A stretch of DNA of 59,701 bases from Bradyrhizobium macuxiense (GCF_001542415.1 NZ_LNCU01000120.1:37681-97381); one strand, 5' to 3'; shown: positions 8,269 through 16,639, numbered from the stretch's first letter. Notes: generated by a model not told the origin, from the sequence alone. Program-made: numbers and translations.

Positions 8269-9684
8269 ATGAGCGCCGTTGATGTCGGCTCAGTGATCGA
8301 TCGTGCCAGCACGACAAGCGAGCCCGACGAGATCTCACGACGGCTCGAGGCACTGCCCGCCTCCGCCTGTGTCTGGCGGCTGGTGATCCTGCTCTCACTC
8401 GGCGGCTGTTTCGAAATCTACGATCTGTTCTTCACCGGCTATATCGCCCCCGGCCTCAGCCGCAGCGGGTTGATGACCACGACGACCCAGGCGTTCTTCG
8501 GCTTCTCCGGCATCGGCGCCTTCGTCGCCGCGACCTTCGCGGGCCTGTTCGTCGGCACCTTCTTCCTCGGCTTCCTCGCCGATCGCTTCGGACGCAAGGC
8601 GGTCTTCACCTATTCGCTGCTGTTCTACAGCGCAGCCTCGGTGATCATGGCGTGCCAGACCACGCCCGGCGGCCTCCTGCTCTGGCGCTTCATTGCCGGC
8701 ATCGGGATCGGCATCGAGGTCATCACCATCGACGCCTACATCACCGAGCTGGTACCGAGCTGGATGCGCGGCCGTGCCTTTGCAATCAACCAGGCCGTGA
8801 TGCTGTCGGCGGTGCCGATCGTCGCAGCGCTGTCGTGGTGGCTGGTGCCGCTATCGCCTCACGGTATCGACGGCTGGCGTTGGGTCATCCTGATCGGCGC
8901 CGCCGCGAGCATGGTGATCTGGGTACTGCGGCTCTACGTTCCCGAAAGTCCGCTCTGGCTCGCCCGCCACGGCCGCGCGAGTGAAGCCGACAAGATCATG
9001 CGGACACTCGAGGCCGCGGCCGGGACGATTGCCGCGCGACCGGCGGCGAGGGTTGCGATGACGCCGGCGCGCGCGCCGATCAGGCCGGCCGGCTTTGCCG
9101 AGCTGTTCCGGCCACCCTATGGCGGGCTGGTCGTGCTCTTCATGATCTTCAATCTCTGCCAGGCGTTCGGCGTCTACGGCTTCGCCAACTGGGTTCCAGC
9201 CTTGCTGGTCGAGAAGGGCATCAACGTCACCAAGAGCCTGCAATATTCCTTCATCATCGCGTTCGCCTATCCGCTCGCGCCGCTGCTTGCCGCGACCTTC
9301 GCCGATCGCTTCGAGCGCAAATGGATCATCTGCGGCGCCGCCGCGGCGATTTCGGTGTTCGGCCTCGCCTTCGCGCAATTCACCGCGCCGGCGCTGCTGA
9401 TCGCAAGCGGCGTGCTGGTGACCGGCGCCAACATGACGCTGTCCTATGCCTATCACGCCTATCAGACCGAAGTGTTCCCGACCGCGATCCGCGCCCGTGC
9501 GGCCGGCCTCGTCTATTCGATGAGCCGGCTCAGCGCGACCTTCTCCGGTTTCATCGTGGCCTTCATGCTCCGCGAAGCCGGCGTCGGCGGGGTGTTCGGC
9601 CTGATCACAGCAGCGATGGTCATTGTGATCGTCGCAATCGGCGTTTGGGGACCCACCGTCCGCGGCAAGCCGCTCGACGCCTAG
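8269..9684 (+). CDS. MFS metabolite:H+ symporter
   Basis: A 471-residue major facilitator protein with about 12 hydrophobic segments. The signature between helices 2 and 3 is visible as GFLADRFGRKAVF, and the central loop has RLYVPESPLWLARHGR as in the sugar/aromatic-acid symporter group. It carries the repeated signature ATFADRFERKW in the second half. It probably imports the organic acid used by the neighbouring CoA-transferase and lyase. A good ribosome binding site (GGGAGGAC) precedes ATG 8269. Substrate is inferred only from context. Confidence 0.85.
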   Translation: MSAVDVGSVIDRASTTSEPDEISRRLEALPASACVWRLVILLSLGGCFEIYDLFFTGYIAPGLSRSGLMTTTTQAFFGFSGIGAFVAATFAGLFVGTFFLGFLADRFGRKAVFTYSLLFYSAASVIMACQTTPGGLLLWRFIAGIGIGIEVITIDAYITELVPSWMRGRAFAINQAVMLSAVPIVAALSWWLVPLSPHGIDGWRWVILIGAAASMVIWVLRLYVPESPLWLARHGRASEADKIMRTLEAAAGTIAARPAARVAMTPARAPIRPAGFAELFRPPYGGLVVLFMIFNLCQAFGVYGFANWVPALLVEKGINVTKSLQYSFIIAFAYPLAPLLAATFADRFERKWIICGAAAAISVFGLAFAQFTAPALLIASGVLVTGANMTLSYAYHAYQTEVFPTAIRARAAGLVYSMSRLSATFSGFIVAFMLREAGVGGVFGLITAAMVIVIVAIGVWGPTVRGKPLDA

Positions 9685-9695
9685 AGTTCTATTGG

Positions 9696-9769
9696 ACGCG
9701 TTTTCTCCACGCGAACCGGCGTTCATCCCGGATCAAGTCCGGGACAGGCTTCGCTCGAAAACGCTCTAA
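9696..9769. repeat. Dispersed intergenic repeat, family B, copy 1
   Basis: Block order GCGTTTTCTCCACGCGAACC, CATCCCGGATCAAGTCCGGG, then ACAGGCTTCGCTCGAAAACG. The centre CCCGGATCAAGTCCGGG is a hairpin, and the ends GCGTTTTC/GAAAACGC are complementary. An almost identical copy is at 42854-42926. Confidence 0.7.
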
Positions 9770-9800
9770 CCGCGACACAAGCGGCACTTGCCGAACCCAT

Positions 9801-9846
9801 ATTGGGTGGCTACCTCTCGCGAGAACTTTCCGAGAGGTAACCCAAT
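9801..9846 (+). promoter_or_regulatory. Hairpin sequestering the ribosome binding site of the EI24 gene
   Basis: The left arm is ATTGGGT (9801-9807), GGC bulge, TACCTCTCG (9811-9819). The right arm is CGAGAGGTA (9831-9839) followed at once by ACCCAAT (9840-9846). All 16 pairs are perfect, with an 11-nt loop. The right arm contains the GAGAGG ribosome binding site and ends one base before the ATG at 9848, so the folded mRNA would hide the start. This has the form of a translational switch or thermometer; alternatively the symmetric DNA could be an operator. Confidence 0.65.
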
Positions 9847-9847
9847 C

Positions 9848-10600
9848 ATGTTGGATGCCGCCGTCAAGGCGCTTTCGCAGATCCTGTCACTGCCGATGCG
9901 CTCGATCCTGTGGCGTTCGATCGGGCTTGCGCTCGTGCTCATTACGGTGCTGGCGGTTGGGCTGCAGCGGCTGCTCAGCTGGTTCGCCGACTATGGCGAG
10001 GTCTGGGCCGAGGGCATGCTGGGCCCGAACTTCCATACCACGCTGCACGTGCTGTCCTGGGTCATCTCGATCGCCGCAGGGCTTGGCGTCGTGCTTGGCG
10101 GCATCTTCCTAATGCCCGCGATCACCTCGCTGGCGGCGAGCCTTTTCGTCGACGACGTCGCCGACATCGTCGAGCGTGAGCATTATCCGGCCGAGCAGCC
10201 GGGCGCGGCGTTGCCGTTCACGCTTGCGATCACCGAAGGCAGCAAGACGGCGCTGCTGACCATACTGGTCTACCTCGTCGCGCTGCCCTTCGTGCTGTTC
10301 GCAGGCGTCGGCTTCATCGTGTTCTTCATCGCGACCGCGTGGCTGTTGGGACGGGAGTATTTCGAGCTCGCCGCGATGCGCTTCCGCTCGCCGGCTGAGG
10401 CCAAGGCGATGCGCCGGGACCATGCATCGACCATCTTCACCGCGGGCCTGTTCATCGCGGCCTTCGTCTCGATCCCGGTCGTCAATCTGGCGACGCCGCT
10501 GTTCGGCATGGCCTTCATGGTCCACATGCACAAGCGCCTGTCCGGTTCGCGCCCGGAGCTGATCGAACCGGCCCGACGCAGCAACGTGCCCACGGCCTAA
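9848..10600 (+). CDS. EI24-domain / CysZ-like inner-membrane protein
   Basis: A 250-residue protein with four or more hydrophobic segments (about residues 22-40, 70-95, 135-165 and 200-220) and the pattern of EI24-domain proteins, the family that includes the sulfate transporter CysZ. The motif MPAITSLAASLFVDDVADIVE lies after the second hydrophobic region, as in that family. Sulfate transport is possible but not shown; most alphaproteobacterial members are uncharacterised. ATG 9848 is chosen because GAGAGG stands 8 bp upstream, inside a strong hairpin. It is monocistronic between an MFS gene and the convergent nth. Confidence 0.75.
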   Translation: MLDAAVKALSQILSLPMRSILWRSIGLALVLITVLAVGLQRLLSWFADYGEVWAEGMLGPNFHTTLHVLSWVISIAAGLGVVLGGIFLMPAITSLAASLFVDDVADIVEREHYPAEQPGAALPFTLAITEGSKTALLTILVYLVALPFVLFAGVGFIVFFIATAWLLGREYFELAAMRFRSPAEAKAMRRDHASTIFTAGLFIAAFVSIPVVNLATPLFGMAFMVHMHKRLSGSRPELIEPARRSNVPTA

Positions 10601-10765
10601 CTACGCATCAGGTTAAAGAGCCCGCTGGTGTCGGCCACCTCGGTGCGAGCGGCGCAACCGGAGCGGCGGGCGGCGGACTGGATTGAACTTGGTCGGTCAC
10701 GACACCCCTCTCACCACACCCTGGAAGGCCGAAGGAAACTACAAGCAAGTGATGTCGATCATGCC

Positions 10766-11527
10766 TCACACGGTCTTTTCCGGCCACCCGCAAAGATCAT
10801 TGATCAGGCATACCTCGCAACGTGGCGAGCGCGCGAGGCAGGTGTAACGGCCATGCAGGATCAGCCAGTGATGAGCGTGCAGCATGAACTCCGGCGGGAT
10901 CACCTTCTCCAGCCCCAGCTCGACCTCGAGCGGCGTCTTGCCCGGCGCAAGCCCCGTGCGGTTTCCAACGCGAAACACATGGGTATCGACCGCCATCGTG
11001 TGCTCGCCGAAAGCCATGTTGAGCACGACATTCGCGGTCTTGCGGCCGGCGCCGGGCAGCGACTCGATCTCGGCACGGGTGCGCGGCACCTCACCACCGA
11101 ATTCGGCGATCAGCTTCTCGGACAGCGCGATGACGTTCTTCGCCTTGTTGCGATAGAGCCCGACGGTCTTGATGTAGTCGCGCACCTTTTCCTCGCCGAG
11201 CGCGAGGATCTTCTCCGGCGTGTCGGCGACAGCAAACAACGCGCGCGTCGCCTTGTTGACGCCGGCATCGGTCGCCTGCGCCGACAGCACGACCGCGACC
11301 AGCAGCGTATAGGGGTTGAGATGTTCGAGTTCACCCTTGGGCTCGGGATTGGCTTTGCGGAACCGGCTGAAGGCCTCGTAGACTTCCGCCGCCGTCCATG
11401 GCTTCGGTTTCGCCGTCTTCTTCGCCGCGCGTTTGGGCAGCGGCTTTGCCGTTTTCGCGGGCTTCTTCTTCGGCGCGGACCGAACGCTTGGCGTCTTGGC
11501 GCGTTGAGAGCGGATGATTTTGGCCAT
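10766..11527 (-). CDS. nth: Endonuclease III
   Basis: A 253-residue base-excision repair glycosylase/AP lyase. The catalytic Lys is in the helix-hairpin-helix LPGAGRKTANVVLN and the Asp in MAVDTHVFRVGNR. The C-terminal iron-sulfur cluster motif is complete (CLARSPRCEVCLINDLC, spacing C-X6-C-X2-C-X5-C). The first 40 residues are Lys/Ala/Pro rich, an extension beyond the E. coli enzyme that may be a DNA-binding tail. The ATG at 11527 lies 22 bp from the divergent DUF2244 gene, so both promoters must overlap the other gene's start or share this short gap. Confidence 0.93.
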   Translation of the reverse strand: MAKIIRSQRAKTPSVRSAPKKKPAKTAKPLPKRAAKKTAKPKPWTAAEVYEAFSRFRKANPEPKGELEHLNPYTLLVAVVLSAQATDAGVNKATRALFAVADTPEKILALGEEKVRDYIKTVGLYRNKAKNVIALSEKLIAEFGGEVPRTRAEIESLPGAGRKTANVVLNMAFGEHTMAVDTHVFRVGNRTGLAPGKTPLEVELGLEKVIPPEFMLHAHHWLILHGRYTCLARSPRCEVCLINDLCGWPEKTV

Positions 11528-11549
11528 GACCGGGATATACTGATACGTC

Positions 11550-12095
11550 ATGACTGCAGGCAACGACTTTGATCCCAAGGACGAGCTTGAGACGATCGGC
11601 CCCGAGCTGGAGCCGACGCTGTTCTCGGCGTTGCTGACGCCGCATCGCTCACTCAACCGGACCGGTTTCGTGGTGCTGATGACAGCGGTCACCGCGATCA
11701 GCTTCATCGCCGGCGCGGTGTTCTGGTGGATGGGCGCCTGGCCGATCTTCGGATTCTTCGGCCTTGACGTGCTGGTGGTCTATTGGGCGTTCAAGGCCAA
11801 TTTCCGCACCGCCAAGGCGAGCGAGGAGATCACCGTCACGCCGTCGGAATTGCGGGTGCGCCGGGTCAGCCATCGCGGCCATGTGGTGGAATGGGTGCTC
11901 AATCCGCTCTGGGTGCAGTTCGAGCAGAAGTCGCACGAGGAGTTCGGGATCGAGCGGATTTACCTGGTCTCCAGAGGCCGCCGGATCAGCGTCGGGAGCT
12001 TCCTCGGTCCGGACGAAAAGGCCAGCTTTTCCAAAGCCTTGATAGCGGCACTGAATGCCGCGAAACGCGGCCCGACCTACAATCCCATTCATTGA
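11550..12095 (+). CDS. DUF2244 membrane protein
   Basis: A 181-residue protein with two adjacent hydrophobic helices (about residues 40-80, from VVLMTAVTAISFIAGAVFWW to FFGLDVLVVYWAF) and a soluble C-terminal domain with repeated short strands ending in a conserved SFLGPDEKASFSKAL. This is the layout of DUF2244 proteins, common in alphaproteobacteria and often beside nth, as here. The function is not known. It is transcribed away from nth and followed by a family A repeat. Confidence 0.8.
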   Translation: MTAGNDFDPKDELETIGPELEPTLFSALLTPHRSLNRTGFVVLMTAVTAISFIAGAVFWWMGAWPIFGFFGLDVLVVYWAFKANFRTAKASEEITVTPSELRVRRVSHRGHVVEWVLNPLWVQFEQKSHEEFGIERIYLVSRGRRISVGSFLGPDEKASFSKALIAALNAAKRGPTYNPIH

Positions 12096-12108
12096 TTTGG
12101 CGTTTTTT

Positions 12109-12158
12109 TGAGCATGATCTTTGCGGAAAATCGGTTTCCACTTTTCCGGATCATGCTT
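12109..12158. repeat. Family A dispersed repeat (short form)
   Basis: TTGAGCATGATCTTTGCGGA, then AAAATCGGTTTCCACTTTTC and CGGATCATGCTT. The ends GAGCATGATC/GATCATGCT are complementary, as in other copies. It lies between the DUF2244 stop and the Ada-like gene, and any promoter for the latter must overlap it. Confidence 0.7.
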
Positions 12159-12207
12159 GTCAGAAATCGGGTGGTTTGGACGCGCCATGGCTCCTAAGTC
12201 AGACAGC

Positions 12208-13104
12208 ATGATGACACTCGCCATACACGACCAGCGCCTGGCCAAGCCGGGCCCCCAGAACGCAGCGCTGCGCGACTACGACTCGGTGCGGCGCGCGATC
12301 GCCTTCATCTCGGAGCACTGGCGTGCGCAGCCGACCATCGAGGCGATGGCCGACTCCGCCGGTGTCACGCCGGATGAACTCCACCATCTGTTCCGCCGCT
12401 GGGCGGGGCTGACCCCGAAAGCCTTCATGCAGGCGCTGACGCTGGACCACGCCAAGGGCCTGCTGCGCGACTCCGCCAGCATCCTCGATGCGGCGCTCGA
12501 CTCCGGCCTTTCCGGCCCGGGACGGCTGCACGACCTGTTCGTGACTCACGAGGCGATGTCGCCCGGCGAGTGGAAGAACGGCGGCGCCGGCATGACGCTG
12601 CGCTACGGCTTCCATCCCTCGCCATTCGGCACCGCGATCGTGATCGCGACGGGCCGCGGGCTGGCGGGTCTCGCCTTCGCCGATCCCGGTGACGAGCAGA
12701 CCGCCTTCGCCGACATGAAACGGCGCTGGCCGAACGCGACCTATGTCGAGGATACCGACGGCACCACCGCGCTCGCCCAGCGCATCTTCGATACGCGGCT
12801 GTGGCGGTCGGACCAGCCGCTGCGCGTGGTCCTGATCGGCACCGATTTCGAGGTGCGGGTCTGGGAGACGCTGCTGAAGATCCCGATGGGCTGCGCGGTC
12901 AGCTATTCGGACATCGCCAACAAGATCATGAACCCGAAGGCCTCGCGCGCCGTCGGCGCCGCGGTCGGCCGCAACCCGGTGTCATTCGTGGTTCCGTGCC
13001 ATCGCGCACTCGGCAAGAGCGGCGCGCTGACCGGCTATCACTGGGGCGTCACCCGCAAGCAGGCGATGCTCGGCTGGGAAGCCGGCCAGGTGGGATTGCA
13101 CTAA
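12208..13104 (+). CDS. Ada-like fusion: AraC-type domain plus O6-alkylguanine-DNA methyltransferase
   Basis: A 298-residue two-domain protein. Residues about 20-115 form an AraC-type helix-turn-helix (RAQPTIEAMADSAGVTPDEL, then LTPKAFMQALTLDHAKGLL). Residues about 130-295 form an alkyltransferase domain with the acceptor site VVPCHRALG and the typical MGCAVSYSDIA and GRNPVSF blocks. It repairs O6-methylguanine by transfer to its own cysteine. The N-terminal zinc domain of E. coli Ada, which senses methylphosphotriesters, is absent. Start 12208 (MMTLAIH) is likely; ATG 12187 is a possible alternative. Confidence 0.88.
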   Translation: MMTLAIHDQRLAKPGPQNAALRDYDSVRRAIAFISEHWRAQPTIEAMADSAGVTPDELHHLFRRWAGLTPKAFMQALTLDHAKGLLRDSASILDAALDSGLSGPGRLHDLFVTHEAMSPGEWKNGGAGMTLRYGFHPSPFGTAIVIATGRGLAGLAFADPGDEQTAFADMKRRWPNATYVEDTDGTTALAQRIFDTRLWRSDQPLRVVLIGTDFEVRVWETLLKIPMGCAVSYSDIANKIMNPKASRAVGAAVGRNPVSFVVPCHRALGKSGALTGYHWGVTRKQAMLGWEAGQVGLH

Positions 13105-13105
13105 C

Positions 13106-13232
13106 TGAAGCGCGATGAGATCACGTTTAATCGTCATCGCGCTTTAGCTTCTTATTTGAGCATGATCTCCGCGCAAACGCGTTCCGCGTCTGTCGCGAGG
13201 GAATACCGCGCCGCACTTTTCCGGATCATGCT
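13106..13232. repeat. Family A dispersed repeat (long composite form)
   Basis: The first part is a hairpin-capable block GAAGCGCGATGA...TCATCGCGCTTTAG. It is followed by TTTGAGCATGATCTCCGCGC, a variable centre and CACTTTTCCGGATCATGCTT. It begins two bases after the Ada-like stop. The copy at 28857-28959 has the same blocks in the opposite orientation. The rest of the gap to 13360 shows no gene. Confidence 0.7.
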
Positions 13233-13360
13233 TTGGACAAAAACTTCGAAAACAACCCCATGCACAGTAGGGATTGGGCCACTAAGGCATGATCCGGCCG
13301 TGAAGCCTTCGAGACGCGCGCAAAGGTGCGGTCCTGAGAGGATGGCGGGCTGAGCGGTCT

Positions 13361-13984
13361 TCAAGCGGCCAGATCGACCTTCGACGCGACAGTCGAATCC
13401 GCATTGAGCCGGTAGACCACGGGCGCACCGGTAGCGAGCTCGCGCTTCAGGATCTGCTCGGGCGTCAGCTTCTCCAGCACCATGATCAGCGCGCGCAGCG
13501 AATTGCCGTGCGCGGCGATCAGCGTGCGCTGGCCGTGCAGCACGCCGGGCAGGATCTCCTGCACATAATAGGGCAGTGTACGCGCAAGCGTATCCTTCAG
13601 GCTTTCGCCGCCGGGCGGCGGCACGTCGTAGGAGCGGCGCCAGATCAGCACCTGGTCCTCACCCCATTTCTTGCGGGCGTCGTCCTTGTTGAGGCCGGAG
13701 AGATCGCCATAGTCGCGTTCGTTGAGCGCGAGATTCCTGGTCGTCGGCAGCCCGGTCTGGCCGATCTCGGCAAGCATCAGCTTCAGCGTGTGCTGGGCGC
13801 GCGTGAGGTCGGAGGTGAAGGCGACGTCGAACGACAAGCCCTGCGCCTTCAGCTTGCGGCCGGCTTCCTTGGCCTCGTTGATGCCTTGCTCAGTGAGATC
13901 AGGATCCTTCCATCCGGTGAAGAGATTCTTCAGGTTCCATTCGCTCTGGCCATGCCGTACGAGCACAAGAAGACGATCGCTCAT
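13361..13984 (-). CDS. gpmA: 2,3-bisphosphoglycerate-dependent phosphoglycerate mutase
   Basis: A 207-residue cofactor-dependent phosphoglycerate mutase that interconverts 3- and 2-phosphoglycerate in glycolysis and gluconeogenesis. The phosphohistidine motif is LVLVRHGQSEWN near the N-terminus, with the second catalytic block ALNERDYGDLSGLNK and the second active His in LIAAHGNSLRAL. It is shorter than E. coli GpmA, as usual in rhizobia. It lies 28 bp downstream of dapB on the same strand, a probable two-gene operon. Confidence 0.95.
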   Translation of the reverse strand: MSDRLLVLVRHGQSEWNLKNLFTGWKDPDLTEQGINEAKEAGRKLKAQGLSFDVAFTSDLTRAQHTLKLMLAEIGQTGLPTTRNLALNERDYGDLSGLNKDDARKKWGEDQVLIWRRSYDVPPPGGESLKDTLARTLPYYVQEILPGVLHGQRTLIAAHGNSLRALIMVLEKLTPEQILKRELATGAPVVYRLNADSTVASKVDLAA

Positions 13985-14012
13985 TTCCAGGATTCCGTTT
14001 CAGCTTCAGGAT

Positions 14013-14825
14013 TTATTCGCTCAGGCCGAGCACGTCAGCCATCGAGTACATGCCGGGCTTCTTGCCATGAGCCCACAGCGCCGCCTTCAGCGCACCTTGC
14101 GCGAACAGCGCGCGATCCTCGGCGTGATGCGACAGCGTCAGGCGCTCCGAGGGACCGGCAAAGATCACGCTGTGATCGCCGGCCGCGGTGCCGCCGCGCA
14201 AAGAGGCAAAGCCGATGTCACCGGCGCGCCGTGCGCCGGTCAGGCCGTCGCGGCCACGCGCCGAATGCTGCTCCAGCACGATCTTGCGTCCGGCGGCCGC
14301 AGCTTCGCCGAGCATCAATGCCGTGCCTGACGGCGCGTCGATCTTGGACTTGTGGTGCAGCTCGAGAATTTCGATGTCGAAGCTCTGGTCGAGCGATTGC
14401 GCGACGCGCTTGACCAGCGCGGCGAGGAGATTGACGCCGAGGCTCATATTGCCCGACTTCACCACGATCGCGCGATTGGTCACGCTCCTGATCACGGCAT
14501 CATCCGATGGTGACAGACCGGTGGTGCCGATGACGTGAACTATGCCGCGCTCGGCTGCGATCGCGACATTGGCGATGGTTGCGGCCGGCACGGTGAAATC
14601 CAGGATGCCGTCGGCATTGGCCGACATCGACCACAGATCGGCCGACAGCACGACGCCGTTGGCGGGCAGACCGGCGAGCACTCCAGCGTCTTTGCCCAGG
14701 AGCTCAGAACCCGGTGCTTCGAGTGCGCCCACCAGGACCGCTCCCGGGGTTTCGGAAATTATGCGCGTCAGCGTGCGGCCCATCCGGCCGCCGGCTCCCG
14801 CAACAATCAAACGCATGTCAGCCAT
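14013..14825 (-). CDS. dapB: 4-hydroxy-tetrahydrodipicolinate reductase
   Basis: A 270-residue DapB, the NAD(P)H-dependent reductase that forms tetrahydrodipicolinate in the lysine and diaminopimelate pathway. The N-terminal nucleotide-binding motif is VAGAGGRMGRTL, and the substrate-binding region ELHHKSKIDAPSGTALMLGE holds the catalytic His and Lys. The length is normal. It precedes gpmA on the same strand; a family A repeat lies immediately upstream in the promoter region. Confidence 0.96.
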   Translation of the reverse strand: MADMRLIVAGAGGRMGRTLTRIISETPGAVLVGALEAPGSELLGKDAGVLAGLPANGVVLSADLWSMSANADGILDFTVPAATIANVAIAAERGIVHVIGTTGLSPSDDAVIRSVTNRAIVVKSGNMSLGVNLLAALVKRVAQSLDQSFDIEILELHHKSKIDAPSGTALMLGEAAAAGRKIVLEQHSARGRDGLTGARRAGDIGFASLRGGTAAGDHSVIFAGPSERLTLSHHAEDRALFAQGALKAALWAHGKKPGMYSMADVLGLSE

Positions 14826-14849
14826 GGCTCACCTCTCAGGGCCGTATAA

Positions 14850-14927
14850 AGCATGATCCGGAAAAGTGGAAACCGGTTTTCGGGCGCGACAAATGCGGAA
14901 CGCGTTTGCACGAGGATCATGCTCAAA
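14850..14927. repeat. Family A dispersed repeat
   Basis: GCATGATCCGGAAAAGTGGA, then AACCGGTTTTCGG, a variable centre and GATCATGCTCAAA. It lies between dapB and the DUF1330 gene. The ends are complementary (GCATGATC/GATCATGC). Confidence 0.75.
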
Positions 14928-14975
14928 CGGAGGCCAGCGCAGGCTGTTCCCGTAACCCGATCGGCCAGCCCGGGA

Positions 14976-15278
14976 TCAGGGCTGCGGACCGTCGTAACCC
15001 TCGATGATGATGAGATCGGCGATCGAATGGGGCTGCCGAACCTTGATGTTGGCCTGGTATTCCGGCGAATTGTAGCAGGCCATCGCGGTCGCATAGTCGG
15101 GGAATTCGATCACGACATTGCGCGAGCGGCTCTGGCCCTCGACACCATTGAACTGACCGCCGCGCACGACATAGCGGCCGCCGAACTTCTTGAAGATATC
15201 GAGGTTGGCCACCGCGTAGGGCTTGTAGCCTTCGTCATTGTGAACGTCGACGCGTCCGATCCAGTATCCCTTCGCCAT
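14976..15278 (-). CDS. DUF1330 protein
   Basis: A 100-residue protein of the DUF1330 ferredoxin-like fold family: MAKGYWIGRVDVHN at the start, then GRYVVRGGQFNGVEG, RNVVIEFPDYATAMACYNSP and a C-terminal ADLIIIEGYDGP. These stand-alone dimeric alpha/beta barrels have no established role. The start is fixed by a strong ribosome binding site (AAGGGAGAAG) just before ATG 15278. It lies 19 bp after pyrF on the same strand, probably in one transcript with pyrF and the FMN reductase gene. Confidence 0.88.
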   Translation of the reverse strand: MAKGYWIGRVDVHNDEGYKPYAVANLDIFKKFGGRYVVRGGQFNGVEGQSRSRNVVIEFPDYATAMACYNSPEYQANIKVRQPHSIADLIIIEGYDGPQP

Positions 15279-15297
15279 GTTTTCTTCTCCCTTTTGT

Positions 15298-16008
15298 TCA
15301 GGCCAGCGCCTGCGCGATTTCGGTTTGAATGGCTTCGGCGGCGGCCCCGGGATCGGCAGCCTCCATGACCGGGCGCCCCACCACCAGATAGTCGGCGCCG
15401 GCGGCAATCGCACGAGCCGGTGTCATGATGCGTTTCTGGTCGCCGGTGGCAGACCCCGCGGGGCGAATGCCCGGCGTCACCAGGTGCATCTGGTGACCGA
15501 CGATCCCGCGCAAGGCCGCCGCCTCTTCGGGCGAGCTCACGAGGCCATCGACGCCGAGCGCCTGCGCCTGCCTGGCGCGCGCCTCGACGAGATCGGAGAC
15601 GTTCAGGCGATAGCCCGCTGCATGAAGGTCGCTGTCGTCATAGGAGGTCAGCACGGTGACCGCGAGGATCTTCAGGCCCGACCCGGCGCGCGCCTCGACT
15701 GCCGCCTTCATGGTCTGCGGGTAGGCATGCACGGTGAGGAAGGTCGCGCCGAGGCTCGCGATGCTTTCGACACCGCGCGCGACCGTGTTGCCGATGTCGT
15801 GCAGCTTGAGATCGACGAAGACCTTCTTGCCGCGGCTCGCAAGCTGCTTCGCCAGCGGCAAGCCGCCGGCATAGGCGAGCTGATAGCCGATCTTGTAGAA
15901 GGTGACGCTGTCGCCGAGCTTTTCGATCATCGCTTCCGCCGCGGCAACGGACGGTAGATCGAGCGCGACAATCAACCGGTCTCTCGGAGCGATCTTGGCT
16001 GGCTGCAT
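15298..16008 (-). CDS. pyrF: Orotidine 5'-phosphate decarboxylase
   Basis: A 236-residue OMP decarboxylase catalysing the last step of UMP synthesis. The catalytic Lys-Asp array is KKVFVDLKLHDIGNTVARG, the N-terminal strand is LIVALDLPS, and the phosphate-binding end is GADYLVVGRPVMEAADP. It follows the FMN reductase gene by 6 bp and precedes DUF1330 by 19 bp, so these are likely co-transcribed. Confidence 0.96.
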   Translation of the reverse strand: MQPAKIAPRDRLIVALDLPSVAAAEAMIEKLGDSVTFYKIGYQLAYAGGLPLAKQLASRGKKVFVDLKLHDIGNTVARGVESIASLGATFLTVHAYPQTMKAAVEARAGSGLKILAVTVLTSYDDSDLHAAGYRLNVSDLVEARARQAQALGVDGLVSSPEEAAALRGIVGHQMHLVTPGIRPAGSATGDQKRIMTPARAIAAGADYLVVGRPVMEAADPGAAAEAIQTEIAQALA

Positions 16009-16014
16009 GTCACC

Positions 16015-16593
16015 TCACATCATGCGTTGGGAATGGTCGATCAACTGCCGCACCAACGCTCGCATCGCCTCGATGTCGGCGGGATGCCTCAGACGGTTCA
16101 TATCGTCATAGGCCTGCTCGGCGAATGACAGCGCGAGCTGGTTCGGGATCACCGTCGCGTGGCATGCCGAGAGGATCAACCGCAGCGCCGCCAGCGCGCG
16201 CGTGCCGCCGAGCCGGTTGCCCGAGGCCGCTGATATCGCAAAGACGCGATCGCGGAACACCTGGCCGCGCGCCTCGTGCGGATCCTGCACGCGGCTGACC
16301 CAGTCGATCGTGTTCTTCACCAGCGCCGGCACCGAGGAATTATACTCCGGCGTCACCACGAGCACGCCGTGGTGGGCGCCGATCATCCGCTTGAGGTTGA
16401 CCGCATTCTGCGGCACGCCCGATTTGGCCTGGAGGTCACCGTCATAGATCGGCAGCGGAAAGTCGGCGAGCGAGATCCGGGTGACGTCGGCGCCCTGCTG
16501 CACCAGTTCCAGCGCGGCCACGGCCGCGAGCTTCGCGTTGAGCGAGCCGGTGCGAAGCGATCCGGGGATCACGAGGATTTTCAGCGCGGACAT
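16015..16593 (-). CDS. NADPH-dependent FMN reductase-family flavoprotein
   Basis: A 192-residue flavodoxin-like reductase with the FMN phosphate loop VIPGSLRTGSLNAKLA and the typical VVTPEYNSSVPALVKNTIDW. Relatives reduce FMN, quinones, azo dyes or chromate; the physiological substrate here is unknown. It sits 46 bp after pmtA and 6 bp before pyrF, all on the minus strand. The length matches the family. Confidence 0.9.
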   Translation of the reverse strand: MSALKILVIPGSLRTGSLNAKLAAVAALELVQQGADVTRISLADFPLPIYDGDLQAKSGVPQNAVNLKRMIGAHHGVLVVTPEYNSSVPALVKNTIDWVSRVQDPHEARGQVFRDRVFAISAASGNRLGGTRALAALRLILSACHATVIPNQLALSFAEQAYDDMNRLRHPADIEAMRALVRQLIDHSQRMM

Positions 16594-16639
16594 TTTGAAA
16601 TCGCAGGCAGAGCGAGCTCCGCGCGACGGCGCAGAGCGA

